Shown here: one piece after another, positions 1-7,862 of the stretch
How the letters are laid out: every line of letters starts with the position of its first letter
Numbering within the stretch: the first letter of the stretch is position 1
NCBI GenBank assembly: GCA_021647585.1
Contig: JAKIUK010000056.1
Span: 1-26,621, forward strand
DNA from: Methylococcaceae bacterium
GTDB taxonomy: Bacteria; Pseudomonadota; Gammaproteobacteria; Methylococcales; Methylomonadaceae
Length of the DNA stretch: 26,621 nucleotides
Direction: 5' to 3'
Made by a program: the position numbers and the translations under genes
Notes under the pieces: model-generated
The model's input: only the letters and a program-made list of their open reading frames with translations
The model's database searches: none
What the model was told of the DNA's origin: nothing

Positions 1-146
1 CACACATACAATGCTTTTTTGTGCAAGTCCTTCAACTTGACCTAAAGACACTTAGACTTGAGGCTTTATAAATCAATGTTGCGCAACCTTTTTTGAGGGT
101 AGAATGAACTCCGAAACTTTAGTTATTAAATCCTCACTCCATAAGA
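1..146. other. Left-edge non-coding stretch
   Basis: This stretch lies downstream of the SPOR-like gene, which is read on the minus strand. I see no ORF, tRNA or rRNA in it. A perfect 10-bp palindrome (GTTGCGCAAC, 78-87) is followed on the plus strand by a T-rich run. On the minus strand, where a terminator would be needed, no T tract follows it. Nothing else can be assigned. Confidence 0.5.
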
Positions 147-1181
147 TTATTTGCATTCAGACCACAACAATGGTTTGGAAATAACTACTTTCTCTTTAAA
201 CTTATTGTCCTTGCTTAATATCTGAGCATAAAGAACGGACTCTGTCTTATAACGTTGCATAATTTCAACATCTAAACCTGATTGAACAAGCTTTTCTTTT
301 AAGGATAATGCCTTGTCTTCTTCAGTAAATAATCCCAAAGAAACCGTTCCTTTTAATTCACTACTTCTAAACAGCCATAAATCATTTATTCCTTTCCGTT
401 TTAGCATTAAAACATTTTCTTTGGACTTGGCAAAAGTCTCTGCAGCTGGGTAATACACCAAATAACTTGAAACAGATTGTATTTTTTTCTTGAACTGCTT
501 TAAAGTCACTGGATTAATTTGATTAAACTGCCTCCATCTCTCAAGCCTGTCAATATCAGAAAAAGGCCCAATTTGATAACAGATAGCTTTTTCTTGATGA
601 GTCTGTTTGATTGTATTTTCAGTGTTATTCGGTAACAAAGGATTAACGTTTTTTACTTTAGCTAAATTTTGCTCCAGACTTGCTGTTTGATGGGTTGTTT
701 TTTGGTTATCAATGCTTGGGTTTAAGATTTTAGAAAGAGTATTTACTGGCAAAGTATTGTCGATACTATCTTTTTTATCATTACTTACCAAGTTTTTGAT
801 ATTCAATACTGAATTCGACGCAATCTTTTCAGTTCCTGTATTGCTCTCCTGCTCAGGTTTTCGCTCTGAACTGACTGTTTTCCTGTCTATTGGTGATTTA
901 TCGGCAACGGTTAAAAGTTCTTTCTGAACATGCTTAGGTTCAGTGATTGTACTTGCTTGCTTTGTATTAGTAATATCTTGATCCTTCAAATCAACCTTTT
1001 TAGCAGTAGCAACTGATCGATTTTCTTCTTCATTTCTTTTTAATTCACTCACTAACCAAATCTGTTTTGCTTCATTTTCAGCTTCATCATATTTCAATTG
1101 AGGATTTAATACACCCGAATTAACTTCCCATAAAAAAAACACAATATTTACTAATAAAGCAACAAGAAATAAAACCTTCAT
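147..1181 (-). CDS. SPOR-like membrane-anchored protein (coaX downstream gene)
   Basis: A 344-residue protein of unknown exact role, probably inner-membrane anchored and facing the periplasm. Residues 2-20 form one hydrophobic helix. Residues about 30-195 are a low-complexity linker rich in Lys, Thr, Asn and Ser. The last ~150 residues look like a degenerate SPOR (peptidoglycan-binding) region: a Y-Q-I-G-P-F start near 200, and later a segment S-L-G-L-F-T-E-E-D-K-A with a following helix and D-V-E-I strand, as in SPOR repeats. The ATG lies 2 nt after the coaX stop and has a good ribosome site (AGAGGAAAGA), so it is the last gene of a birA-coaX operon. SPOR domains bind denuded glycan at septa; that role here is inference. 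The linker has no recognisable domain. Confidence 0.72.
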   Translation of the reverse strand: MKVLFLVALLVNIVFFLWEVNSGVLNPQLKYDEAENEAKQIWLVSELKRNEEENRSVATAKKVDLKDQDITNTKQASTITEPKHVQKELLTVADKSPIDRKTVSSERKPEQESNTGTEKIASNSVLNIKNLVSNDKKDSIDNTLPVNTLSKILNPSIDNQKTTHQTASLEQNLAKVKNVNPLLPNNTENTIKQTHQEKAICYQIGPFSDIDRLERWRQFNQINPVTLKQFKKKIQSVSSYLVYYPAAETFAKSKENVLMLKRKGINDLWLFRSSELKGTVSLGLFTEEDKALSLKEKLVQSGLDVEIMQRYKTESVLYAQILSKDNKFKEKVVISKPLLWSECK

Positions 1182-1183
1182 TG

Positions 1184-1918
1184 CTATCTTTCCTCTTCAG
1201 AAAACAAAGATAAGCCCTTAAGAACAAGATCCGGGTCGATTATAGAATCAATTGTAAGGTATTGAGAAAACAATTCAGCATTCCCTCCTGTCAAAATCAG
1301 TATTTGGCAATTGCAAAAATCATTTATAGCCTTCTCGACTAATCCGACAGCCGCATACAATGTACCCGAATATATAGCTGATTCCGTACAACTTGACAAG
1401 CCAACCGAATAGTTCTGATGGACAAAAGACAAGCTTTCAGTCCCCTGAAATAGAGAATGTTTCATTAACTGTAAGCCTGGACTAATTAAACCGCCAAGAT
1501 GCTGTCCGCTTGCATCCAGACAATCAATGGTAATTGCAGTCCCACAGTCAACCATACAGCTATTACCTGGATAATAATGCTGTAATGCAATTAACCCTAA
1601 CCATCTATCAACACCCAGTTTATCAGCTTGATGATACGCGTTTTTGACAAAACAACTAGTGGTCAATGATTTGGCCATTAACACATTGATATCCGGCCAA
1701 AGATTTTTTGCTATCTCAATAATTTGTATTGCTATTTCTTTTGCACTAACCGTAGAAATAGCTAACAGTTGAGGAGCCTCTAATTTCAACCAATGCCGAT
1801 GAACTTCGCTCTTAAAATCGGCCTGCTTATAATCAATTGGCTGTCCAGTTTTAATAGCTCCATTTTTATCTATTCCCCATTTAATACGCGAATTTCCAAT
1901 ATCAATCAATAAATTCAT
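1184..1918 (-). CDS. coaX: Type III pantothenate kinase
   Basis: CoaX phosphorylates pantothenate, the first committed step of coenzyme A synthesis, in the cytoplasm. The 244-residue length is normal for the family. All three family signatures are visible: the N-terminal phosphate-binding D-I-G-N-S (residues 6-10), the pantothenate-site G-V-D-R (102-105), and the ATP-site D-C-G-T-A-I-T-I-D (124-132), followed by G-G-L-I-S-P-G (142-148). The start ATG overlaps the birA stop in an ATGA (1915-1918), implying translational coupling. Pairing with birA is common in gammaproteobacteria. Type III enzymes are insensitive to feedback by CoA (family knowledge), so control is probably at expression level. 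Confidence 0.95.
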   Translation of the reverse strand: MNLLIDIGNSRIKWGIDKNGAIKTGQPIDYKQADFKSEVHRHWLKLEAPQLLAISTVSAKEIAIQIIEIAKNLWPDINVLMAKSLTTSCFVKNAYHQADKLGVDRWLGLIALQHYYPGNSCMVDCGTAITIDCLDASGQHLGGLISPGLQLMKHSLFQGTESLSFVHQNYSVGLSSCTESAIYSGTLYAAVGLVEKAINDFCNCQILILTGGNAELFSQYLTIDSIIDPDLVLKGLSLFSEEER

Positions 1919-2904
1919 GATTGTCGAAAACTGACTTCACCCGAGGCATATGCCTTGACCTTACCTTGCTCATGGGACAACAATAACAAGCCATCATTAT
2001 CTATCCCTTCAACAACTCCGGTAAAAACGTGCTTTCCCATATAAATATCTACTTTGTTTCCTTGCATACAATCATATCCCCGCCATTCATCCAGATAGCT
2101 TTTCAAGGTATCATCTTCAAAGTTGGCTATTGTAGGCATTAATTGATTTAATAGTCCAGCAGCCAATTTATTTCGTATTTTAGCAGAATTGTCTGCAAGC
2201 ACATGATTCAAGTCTACCCAATCTTGAGTAATTGACTGGGCTTCTTGTTCAGGTAAATAAAAATTCAAACCCAGGCCTATAACCGCATTGCATGGACCAG
2301 CAGACTCACCAGAGACTTCAATTAAGATACCTGCTAGCTTCTTCCCTTGCCAATAAATATCATTAGGCCATTTTAACCCAACATCATTAATACCGCATTC
2401 TTTCAATGCTCGAATGACCGCGACTCCAACAGCTAAACTTAATCCACTAATAGCTGCTGGGCCATTTTGAAAATGCCATAGTATGGAAAGATATATGTTA
2501 CTCCCAAATGGAGATACCCACTCACGTCCTCTACGCCCTTTCCCCTGCAGCTGATATTCTGCAAAACAAGCAATACCACACAAAGACTTTTGCCGCGCCT
2601 TATCCAAAAGATAGGTATTGGTAGATTTTATACAGTCATGAATTTCTATATCTGTAATCAAAGAACTTGCAATAGAACTCAAGTTGCTTTCTATGTCTGT
2701 TTTTGATAATAACTGCATAGCATATTCTAATCGATAGCCTTTACCAGAAATTGCAACAAAATCCAGACCCAGTTCAGTTAAATGTTTTAATTGCTTGCAA
2801 ACAGCAGAACGACTTATGCCTATTGATTGGGCCAAATCCGTTCCAGAATGAAATTGACCATCAGCCAGAATAGTTAATATTTTTTTCTGATTTAGGGATA
2901 TCAA
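1915..2904 (-). CDS. birA: Biotin--[acetyl-CoA-carboxylase] ligase / biotin operon repressor
   Basis: Bifunctional BirA makes biotinyl-AMP, attaches biotin to the carboxyl carrier subunit of acetyl-CoA carboxylase and, when loaded, represses biotin genes. The 329 residues show an N-terminal winged helix (residues ~5-60, helix-turn-helix 22-41), the catalytic core with S-T-N (94-96), the biotin/AMP loop G-K-G-R-R-G-R-E-W (121-129), K-W-P-N-D (178-182) and K-L-A-G-I-L (189-194), then the small C-terminal barrel. The start codon is TTG: no ATG exists in frame before residue 63, which would delete the winged helix, and the TTG start aligns with the E. coli N-terminus. It supplies biotin to acetyl-CoA carboxylase, which feeds the fatty acid cluster elsewhere in this window. 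Confidence 0.95.
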   Translation of the reverse strand: MISLNQKKILTILADGQFHSGTDLAQSIGISRSAVCKQLKHLTELGLDFVAISGKGYRLEYAMQLLSKTDIESNLSSIASSLITDIEIHDCIKSTNTYLLDKARQKSLCGIACFAEYQLQGKGRRGREWVSPFGSNIYLSILWHFQNGPAAISGLSLAVGVAVIRALKECGINDVGLKWPNDIYWQGKKLAGILIEVSGESAGPCNAVIGLGLNFYLPEQEAQSITQDWVDLNHVLADNSAKIRNKLAAGLLNQLMPTIANFEDDTLKSYLDEWRGYDCMQGNKVDIYMGKHVFTGVVEGIDNDGLLLLSHEQGKVKAYASGEVSFRQS

Positions 2905-2915
2905 TTCTATCTCTA

Positions 2916-3512
2916 TCAGCTTTCTTTATTTTCACGGATTTGTTGCATTTGTCTTTTCACTACATGTTTAATCAACACTTCGCGATCTTGCTCTTTCATA
3001 TTGATATAGTCAATGCCTATCAAATAAGGCATTACAGCTTCACCTTTTTCAGTTTCTTTGCAGTAAACCACTTTGCCATAAATTACAATGACGGCAAGAC
3101 AAGATGTCAGTAGTAATTTAATTTCGAGAAAGTCACCCTCTTTAACTAAGTTTTCACACTCAAAAGCCAAGCCGGAAGCGCTAATATTTGCATTACGCAT
3201 ATCACCTTTGGAAAAATCATTCCCTTGAGACATTACTGCTTGGGCTATCAAGCTGATTTTAGACTCCTGTATTTTCAGGTATTCTGCAATTTCTGGGTCA
3301 TTTTTTTCAATCCGATACATAACCAATCGACTTTCCTGATCAAGCATATCTAAAGCAGTCACCAACGAACAATTACTTAATAAATCATTGGTCACCTGAC
3401 TTGCAGAGAAAACCTCCTGCTCATCAACTATTTTATAGAACAAATTAACTTCATCATCAATTCGAAAAAAACGTCTTCTATCGTCAGCAGCCGTTAAATT
3501 TGATTTATTCAC
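2916..3512 (-). CDS. PilZ-domain protein with split c-di-GMP motif
   Basis: A 198-residue cytoplasmic protein, likely a cyclic-di-GMP receptor. An arginine motif R-R-R-F-F-R at residues 12-17 fits the PilZ RxxxR signature. The partner motif N-I-S-A-S-G (109-114) fits (D/N)xSxxG. In ordinary PilZ domains the two motifs lie about 20-30 residues apart; here roughly 90 residues, probably helical, separate them. The C-terminal strands (V-V-Y-C-K, L-I-G-I-D-Y) complete the barrel. The start codon is GTG with AGGT 7-8 nt upstream. It lies 10 nt before birA and about 180 nt after pomB on the same strand, so a role in modulating flagellar motor function is suggested by position only. Confidence 0.8.
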   Translation of the reverse strand: MNKSNLTAADDRRRFFRIDDEVNLFYKIVDEQEVFSASQVTNDLLSNCSLVTALDMLDQESRLVMYRIEKNDPEIAEYLKIQESKISLIAQAVMSQGNDFSKGDMRNANISASGLAFECENLVKEGDFLEIKLLLTSCLAVIVIYGKVVYCKETEKGEAVMPYLIGIDYINMKEQDREVLIKHVVKRQMQQIRENKES

Positions 3513-3588
3513 TATTTTACCTAATATTTATTGAGTGGGTTTTCTTTTAAGGTGTTTTATGGAATAAAATTACCAAGATTGCCCAGTG

Positions 3589-3669
3589 TTTTTGTTTCCG
3601 ACTAAACTATCTCAAGAGGCGCATTGTTATTCTATGTAACGATTGAGATCGTTTAGTCGGGAGCAAAAA
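3589..3669. repeat. Long inverted repeat (family C), 27-bp arms
   Basis: The arms 3589-3615 and 3643-3669 are complementary over 27 positions, around a 27-nt spacer. As plus-strand RNA the arms give 24 Watson-Crick pairs, two G-U pairs (T3597/G3661, T3595/G3663) and one mismatch (T3608/C3650). The ends are TTTTTG and CAAAAA, so neither strand has the trailing T run of an intrinsic terminator. It starts 20 nt after the pomB stop and ends 76 nt before the PilZ gene. No ORF and no convincing target duplication were seen. It could be a foldback mobile repeat or an mRNA-processing or stabilising hairpin. Confidence 0.75.
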
Positions 3670-3689
3670 GACAAGTAAGGTTGGTCACT

Positions 3690-4577
3690 TTATTTCGTCA
3701 GACCACCTAAAGCGTCAGTTTGAATTATTTTACTTATATCCGCTGCTTTCAATCCTACAGTAGGATCATCCTGGGTTATAATAATTTCAACTCTTCTGTT
3801 TTTTGCTCTATTTTCAGCTGAATTATTTGCAACCAAAGGTCGCGTATCGGCAAACCCTTCAACGATAATCCGCTTGGGGTTCGTTCCTTTTTTATCCAGC
3901 ATAAAATGGGCCACAGTCACTGCTCTAGAGGCAGCAAGCTCCCAGTTTGACCGATACCAATCTGTCGAAATGGGGATATTATCTGTATGGCCTGCTACAT
4001 GCACAATACCAACGGAATCATTGACAGCCGCAGTTATTTTTTCCATCACCGGTTCAAAACCGGCTTTAAGAACTGCTGCCCCAGAAGGAAAAGACCCTTT
4101 TTCATTGATTCGAATAATTATTTTCAACCCTTCAGTTTCAACCGAAACTAAACCTTCACCTATTTCTTGAGCAAGAGATCCTTCAATTTTTTCTGCCTGA
4201 TCTTCTATTTCACCAATTTTAGCCTGCAACATTTTTTGCTTAATATCTTCCATTTCCTCCAGACTGACATCCAGTTTTGAGGATTGTTGATTTGTTGTTT
4301 GTTTAATTTGTTCTAACGGTGTGGGCTGTGTTTGAGCAGGAGAAAAATGCTGAGCAATAATACTGGTACCCATTGGGATTTCTGTTGCCGGAATATCTCT
4401 TTGCACACCAAATGCGTTTTCCATAGATTCTGCCATTTTTCTAAATTTATTCGCATCCATAGATGCAAACGACAATAGCAAAACAAAAAAACACATTAAC
4501 AAAGACATTAAATCTGCAAATGTTGCTAACCACAAAGGTGCGCCCGCTGGGGGACATTTAGGACATTCATCAGCCAT
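3690..4577 (-). CDS. pomB: Flagellar stator protein PomB (MotB family, Na+ type)
   Basis: The plug/anchor subunit of the flagellar stator; with PomA it conducts ions and anchors to peptidoglycan. The N-terminus carries the CPPxGxPLW stretch of PomB proteins, then one transmembrane helix (about 16-37) with the ion-binding Asp in T-F-A-D-L-M (D22; equivalent to PomB D24). A plug/linker region (about 45-155) precedes an OmpA-like domain with G-H-T-D-N-I-P, Y-R-S-N-W-E-L, and N-R-A-K-N-R-R-V-E near the C-terminus. Length (295) is close to the family norm. The ATG follows the pomA stop by 5 nt with GAGGAA upstream. Assignment to the sodium type rests on overall resemblance to Vibrio PomB, not on an ion test. 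Confidence 0.92.
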   Translation of the reverse strand: MADECPKCPPAGAPLWLATFADLMSLLMCFFVLLLSFASMDANKFRKMAESMENAFGVQRDIPATEIPMGTSIIAQHFSPAQTQPTPLEQIKQTTNQQSSKLDVSLEEMEDIKQKMLQAKIGEIEDQAEKIEGSLAQEIGEGLVSVETEGLKIIIRINEKGSFPSGAAVLKAGFEPVMEKITAAVNDSVGIVHVAGHTDNIPISTDWYRSNWELAASRAVTVAHFMLDKKGTNPKRIIVEGFADTRPLVANNSAENRAKNRRVEIIITQDDPTVGLKAADISKIIQTDALGGLTK

Positions 4578-4582
4578 GGTAT

Positions 4583-5344
4583 TTATTCCTCATCAGCAAC
4601 CTTACGTTTTTTCTCAGAAATATATGAATTTAATAACGCTTCCAAAACCTTCGGGTTCATTCCTTCCTGAATCCCTGAAATAGTATCCAAAATTAATTCT
4701 TTATTGGCTTTCTCATAATTTAAAACATAAGCCAATTTATCAACCATAGGCAAAGCAAAGCAATTGGCTACCATAGCGCCATAGAGTGTAGTTAACAAGG
4801 CTACCGCCATTGCCGGACCAATACTGGCAGGGTCAGACATATTAGCCAGCATTTGTACCAGACCTACCAAGGTACCAATCATACCCATGGCCGGGGCTAA
4901 ATCCCCTACCCCTTTCCACATATCCTGACCTATTTCATTCCTGCTCACCATCTGGTCAATTTCCTGCTGCATCATTTTTTTAACAAACACCGGGTCATGA
5001 CCATCCACACATAAACTAATTCCTTTTTTCATAAAGGGATTATCAACTTCTTCACCTTCAAGTGCGAGTAAACCATTTTTTCTTGCTACATCAGCCAATC
5101 TCACAGCATCTTCTATTAACACATTGGGATCATCTTTCTTATTAAAAAATGTTTTTCCTAATATAGAAAAAGAACGTATAAAATCAGATAATGGAATCCG
5201 CATTAAACTTACACCCAACGTACCTCCAATTACAATAAGCAATGAAGGTACATTAACAAATAACATAACATCGCCACCCGTTGCAATAGCAGCAACAATG
5301 ATACCAATACCTAATAAAAAACCAACTAAGGATGCTATATCCAC
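4583..5344 (-). CDS. pomA: Flagellar stator protein PomA (MotA family, Na+ type)
   Basis: The ion-conducting, rotor-contacting stator subunit in the inner membrane. At 253 residues it matches the short PomA class, not the ~295-residue E. coli MotA. Four transmembrane helices lie at about 5-21, 31-48, 146-167 and 177-200. The cytoplasmic loop has R88, E96 and E99, the positions known to contact FliG in Vibrio PomA, and the conserved Pro of the third helix (P151). The start is GTG with AGAGG 8 nt upstream. It forms a two-gene unit with pomB. No other flagellar genes are in the window, so the stator pair is detached from the main flagellar cluster. Confidence 0.92.
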   Translation of the reverse strand: MDIASLVGFLLGIGIIVAAIATGGDVMLFVNVPSLLIVIGGTLGVSLMRIPLSDFIRSFSILGKTFFNKKDDPNVLIEDAVRLADVARKNGLLALEGEEVDNPFMKKGISLCVDGHDPVFVKKMMQQEIDQMVSRNEIGQDMWKGVGDLAPAMGMIGTLVGLVQMLANMSDPASIGPAMAVALLTTLYGAMVANCFALPMVDKLAYVLNYEKANKELILDTISGIQEGMNPKVLEALLNSYISEKKRKVADEE

Positions 5345-5419
5345 TTTAAGCCTCTTGTATAATTCTAGAGTAAACTAAATTAACTTTGATAGTATTTTAA
5401 CGTCTCTTTAATTTTAGCT

Positions 5420-5450
5420 GATGATTAGAATTTTTCTTTCAAAAATCATC
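5420..5450. promoter_or_regulatory. Inverted repeat between divergent pomA and aminotransferase genes
   Basis: A 7-bp perfect inverted repeat (GATGATT 5420-5426, AATCATC 5444-5450) with extra A/T pairing inside lies in the 156-bp gap between pomA (minus) and the aminotransferase gene (plus). It is about 76 bp upstream of the pomA start and 50 bp upstream of the aminotransferase start. It could be an operator or just a chance AT-rich hairpin. No confident promoter hexamers could be picked on either strand. Confidence 0.25.
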
Positions 5451-5500
5451 CTTAATTTTATAATCAACTTTTATTTTCCTTATTTATAAACAAATCTCAT

Positions 5501-6622
5501 ATGAATCATCCAGAGTTCCCATTATCCAATAACCTCATTTACCTCAATCATGCTGCCGTTGCTCCCTGGCCAAGAAGGACCTCAGATGCTGTCAAAGCTT
5601 TTGCAGAACAAAATACACACTATGGCTCTCACTATTATTTAGACTGGCTAAAAAAAGAACAGTACATTCGGCTGCAATTAAAAACCTTACTCAACGCACC
5701 ATCCGTAGATGATATCGCGCTAGTTAAAAACACTTCAGAAGCTATTTCTTTCGTCGCTTATGGCTTAAACTGGAATCAAGGTGATAATATAGTCAGTAGT
5801 AATGAGGAGTTTCCGTCTAATCGTATTCCATGGGAATCATTAGCCGATCAGGGCGTGGAATTTAGACAAGCTGACCTGCTTTCAGCATCATCCCCAGAAC
5901 AAGCCTTATTTTCCTTAGTTGATTCTAATACTCGCTTAATTACCATTAGTTCCATTCAATTTGCTTCGGGTCAGCGTGTGGATTTAGAAAAAATTGGCCA
6001 ATTTTGTAAACAAAACAATATTTTATTTTGCATAGATGCGATACAAAGCCTGGGTGCTGTTGAATTTGATGTACAGGCTTATCATGCTGACTTTGTGATG
6101 GCTGATGGCCATAAATGGATGTTTGGACCAGAAGGTTTGGGGGTATTTTATACTAACCCTGAATCCCGTGCCAAACTTCAACTGACGCAATATGGTTGGC
6201 ATATGATGGCTAATCTCAATAACTATGAAAATAAACCCTGGGAAATTCATCCAACGGCCAAACGCTTTGAATGTGGTAGTCCAAATATGCTGGGAATTCA
6301 TGCCTGGTCTGCCAGCCTTTCTTTATTATTGGAAACAGGAATCGAAAATATTGAGGCCAGAGTCTTTGAAAATGCTGAGTATTTAATGCATAAAATCAGT
6401 TCTAGGCAAAAATTGACTCTTTTATCTGATCGGCAAGCCAGACTCAAATCAGGGATTGTATTATTTAAGCATACAGAGCTAAATAATAATTTTCTTTATA
6501 AACATCTGCAAAAAAATAGCGTTGTATGCGCATTAAGAGGTGGAGGCATCCGTTTTTCTCCACATTTTTATCATTCTAAAGATGAACTGGATAGGGCTAT
6601 TGCTATTATAGATTCAGTTTAG
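5501..6622 (+). CDS. Class V aminotransferase family protein
   Basis: A fold-type I, PLP-dependent enzyme of 373 residues, cytoplasmic. Visible residues are T-S-E (78-80) for phosphate binding, D-A-I-Q (179-182) for the cofactor ring, and the Schiff-base lysine K205 in A-D-G-H-K-W-M-F-G-P-E-G. The C-terminal motif R-G-G-G-I-R-F-S-P-H-F-Y resembles the isopenicillin-N-epimerase/kynureninase-like branch. The SufS-type R-x-G-x-H-C-A-Q loop with its catalytic Cys is absent, so a cysteine desulfurase role is unlikely. Substrate is unknown. No clear ribosome site precedes the ATG. The gene converges on tatD and their stop codons overlap by 4 nt. It is the only plus-strand gene on the left side, so it is presumably a single-gene unit. 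Confidence 0.85.
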   Translation: MNHPEFPLSNNLIYLNHAAVAPWPRRTSDAVKAFAEQNTHYGSHYYLDWLKKEQYIRLQLKTLLNAPSVDDIALVKNTSEAISFVAYGLNWNQGDNIVSSNEEFPSNRIPWESLADQGVEFRQADLLSASSPEQALFSLVDSNTRLITISSIQFASGQRVDLEKIGQFCKQNNILFCIDAIQSLGAVEFDVQAYHADFVMADGHKWMFGPEGLGVFYTNPESRAKLQLTQYGWHMMANLNNYENKPWEIHPTAKRFECGSPNMLGIHAWSASLSLLLETGIENIEARVFENAEYLMHKISSRQKLTLLSDRQARLKSGIVLFKHTELNNNFLYKHLQKNSVVCALRGGGIRFSPHFYHSKDELDRAIAIIDSV

Positions 6623-7392
6623 GGAGGTGGAAACAAATTATTGAAATTATCAGTGGAAAGTTTAGCTATCTCTTCAACTGATGTACCTCGTAATTCTGCC
6701 AAATGTTCCGCAACATAGCGAACATACAGGGGATAATTAGGTTTTCCTCTAAAAGGAACAGGTGCCAAATAGGGGGAATCAGTTTCAATCAAAAACCGAT
6801 CTGCCGGGACTTTTTGTGCTACCTCTTTAATAGCTTGCGCATTCTTAAAGGTTACTATGCCCGAAAAGGAAATATAAAACCCTAAATCCAGTGCTTTTTT
6901 GGCATAGTCCCAATCTTCAGTAAAACAATGAATAATCCCACCGACATGGTCAGCACCTTCATCTGCCAAAATATCTAAAGAATCATGACCTGCTTCTCGG
7001 GTATGAATAATTAAAGGCTTATTTAAAACTTTAGCCGCTCTAATATGATTTTTAAAACGTTGATGTTGCCAATCTAAATCCCCTTCACTACGAAAGTAAT
7101 CCAGTCCAGTTTCACCAATAGCAATCACTTTTTGCTCTGATCCCAATTCGATTAATTCATCGATACTAGGTTCTTTTCCTTCGTGAACATTTGGGTGAAC
7201 ACCTACAGACAATGAAATATTGGGATAACCCTTCACCAGATCAACCATAGCCGGATAAGATTCCAAATCAATAGCTATACAAAGCATATGATCAATCTGA
7301 CTATTTTCAGCGTCTTTCATAAAACTGCTAAAATCATTATGATAAGGATTCAGATCAATACGATCCAGATGACAGTGGGAATCTATAAACAT
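6619..7392 (-). CDS. tatD: TatD-family metal-dependent hydrolase (3'-5' DNase)
   Basis: An amidohydrolase-fold nuclease, reported for the family to degrade DNA/RNA 3'-5' and to take part in repair of oxidative damage. The 257 residues carry all metal ligands: H6 and H8 in S-H-C-H-L-D, E94 in I-G-E-T-G-L-D, H130 in I-I-H-T-R-E-A, H155 in I-H-C-F-T, and the Asp of E-T-D-S-P-Y-L-A-P. The signature R-G-K-P-N-Y-P follows. It is last in the tmk-holB-pilZ-tatD series, the order known in Pseudomonas. Its stop overlaps that of the convergent aminotransferase gene, leaving no room for a separate terminator on either transcript. Confidence 0.94.
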   Translation of the reverse strand: MFIDSHCHLDRIDLNPYHNDFSSFMKDAENSQIDHMLCIAIDLESYPAMVDLVKGYPNISLSVGVHPNVHEGKEPSIDELIELGSEQKVIAIGETGLDYFRSEGDLDWQHQRFKNHIRAAKVLNKPLIIHTREAGHDSLDILADEGADHVGGIIHCFTEDWDYAKKALDLGFYISFSGIVTFKNAQAIKEVAQKVPADRFLIETDSPYLAPVPFRGKPNYPLYVRYVAEHLAELRGTSVEEIAKLSTDNFNNLFPPP

Positions 7393-7492
7393 TAAATCAA
7401 TTATTTTTTAGTTGTTAACCACAAAGATACAATTCGTACTATCCATGATCAATTTATGGCTTAATATGTTTATTAGCTTACCATAGGTTTGT

Positions 7493-7858
7493 TTACATAG
7501 TATGTGTAGATCGATCAGACTCCAAAGCACCTGCAAGATATGTTTCAATTTTATTACGTGCAGCCCCACCATCCTGATCACTGAACTGGACACCAACACC
7601 TGTAGCACGATAACCCTCGGAACCTGCAGGTGTTTTCCATATAATTTTACCTGCAATAGGTAATCGTTCGGTTTCTTCCATTAAATTAAGTAGCATAAAA
7701 ACTTCTTCCCCCATTTCATACTCCCGTTTAGTTGGAATAAACAGGCCACCGTTTATCACATAGGGCATATAGGCAGCATATAGGGCATTTTTCTCTTTTA
7801 TTGAAAGGGATAATATGCCTTGTCTTGGGGGGGAGGGAGAAGATGATGATTCAGCCAT
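7493..7858 (-). CDS. pilZ: Type IV pilus assembly protein PilZ (atypical PilZ)
   Basis: A 121-residue PilZ-fold protein needed for type IV pilus formation in Pseudomonas and Xanthomonas, where it works with the ATPase PilB and the FimX-like protein. The core runs from I-L-S-L-S-I to G-V-G-V-Q-F-S-D. It lacks both the RxxxR and the (D/N)xSxxG motif, as expected for this subfamily that does not bind c-di-GMP. Residues 2-13 are a Ser/Pro-rich leader. Position between holB (5-nt gap) and tatD is the classic location and is the main support for the name. The 100-bp gap to tatD shows nothing I can assign. Ribosome site is weak, consistent with translation from a polycistronic message. Confidence 0.88.
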   Translation of the reverse strand: MAESSSSPSPPRQGILSLSIKEKNALYAAYMPYVINGGLFIPTKREYEMGEEVFMLLNLMEETERLPIAGKIIWKTPAGSEGYRATGVGVQFSDQDGGAARNKIETYLAGALESDRSTHTM

Positions 7859-7862
7859 TTGT

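Noticed and set aside
78..87. GTTGCGCAAC palindrome as a terminator for the birA-coaX operon
   Set aside because: The T-rich run is on the wrong side for minus-strand transcription.
712..927. Hydrophobic 71-residue plus-strand ORF
   Set aside because: It is the antisense shadow of the low-complexity linker of the SPOR-like protein; hydrophobicity follows from complementing Lys/Asn-rich codons.
7408..7656. 82-residue ORF on the minus strand between tatD and pilZ
   Set aside because: It overlaps pilZ in another frame over most of its length, has no family features, and pilZ is supported by conserved position.
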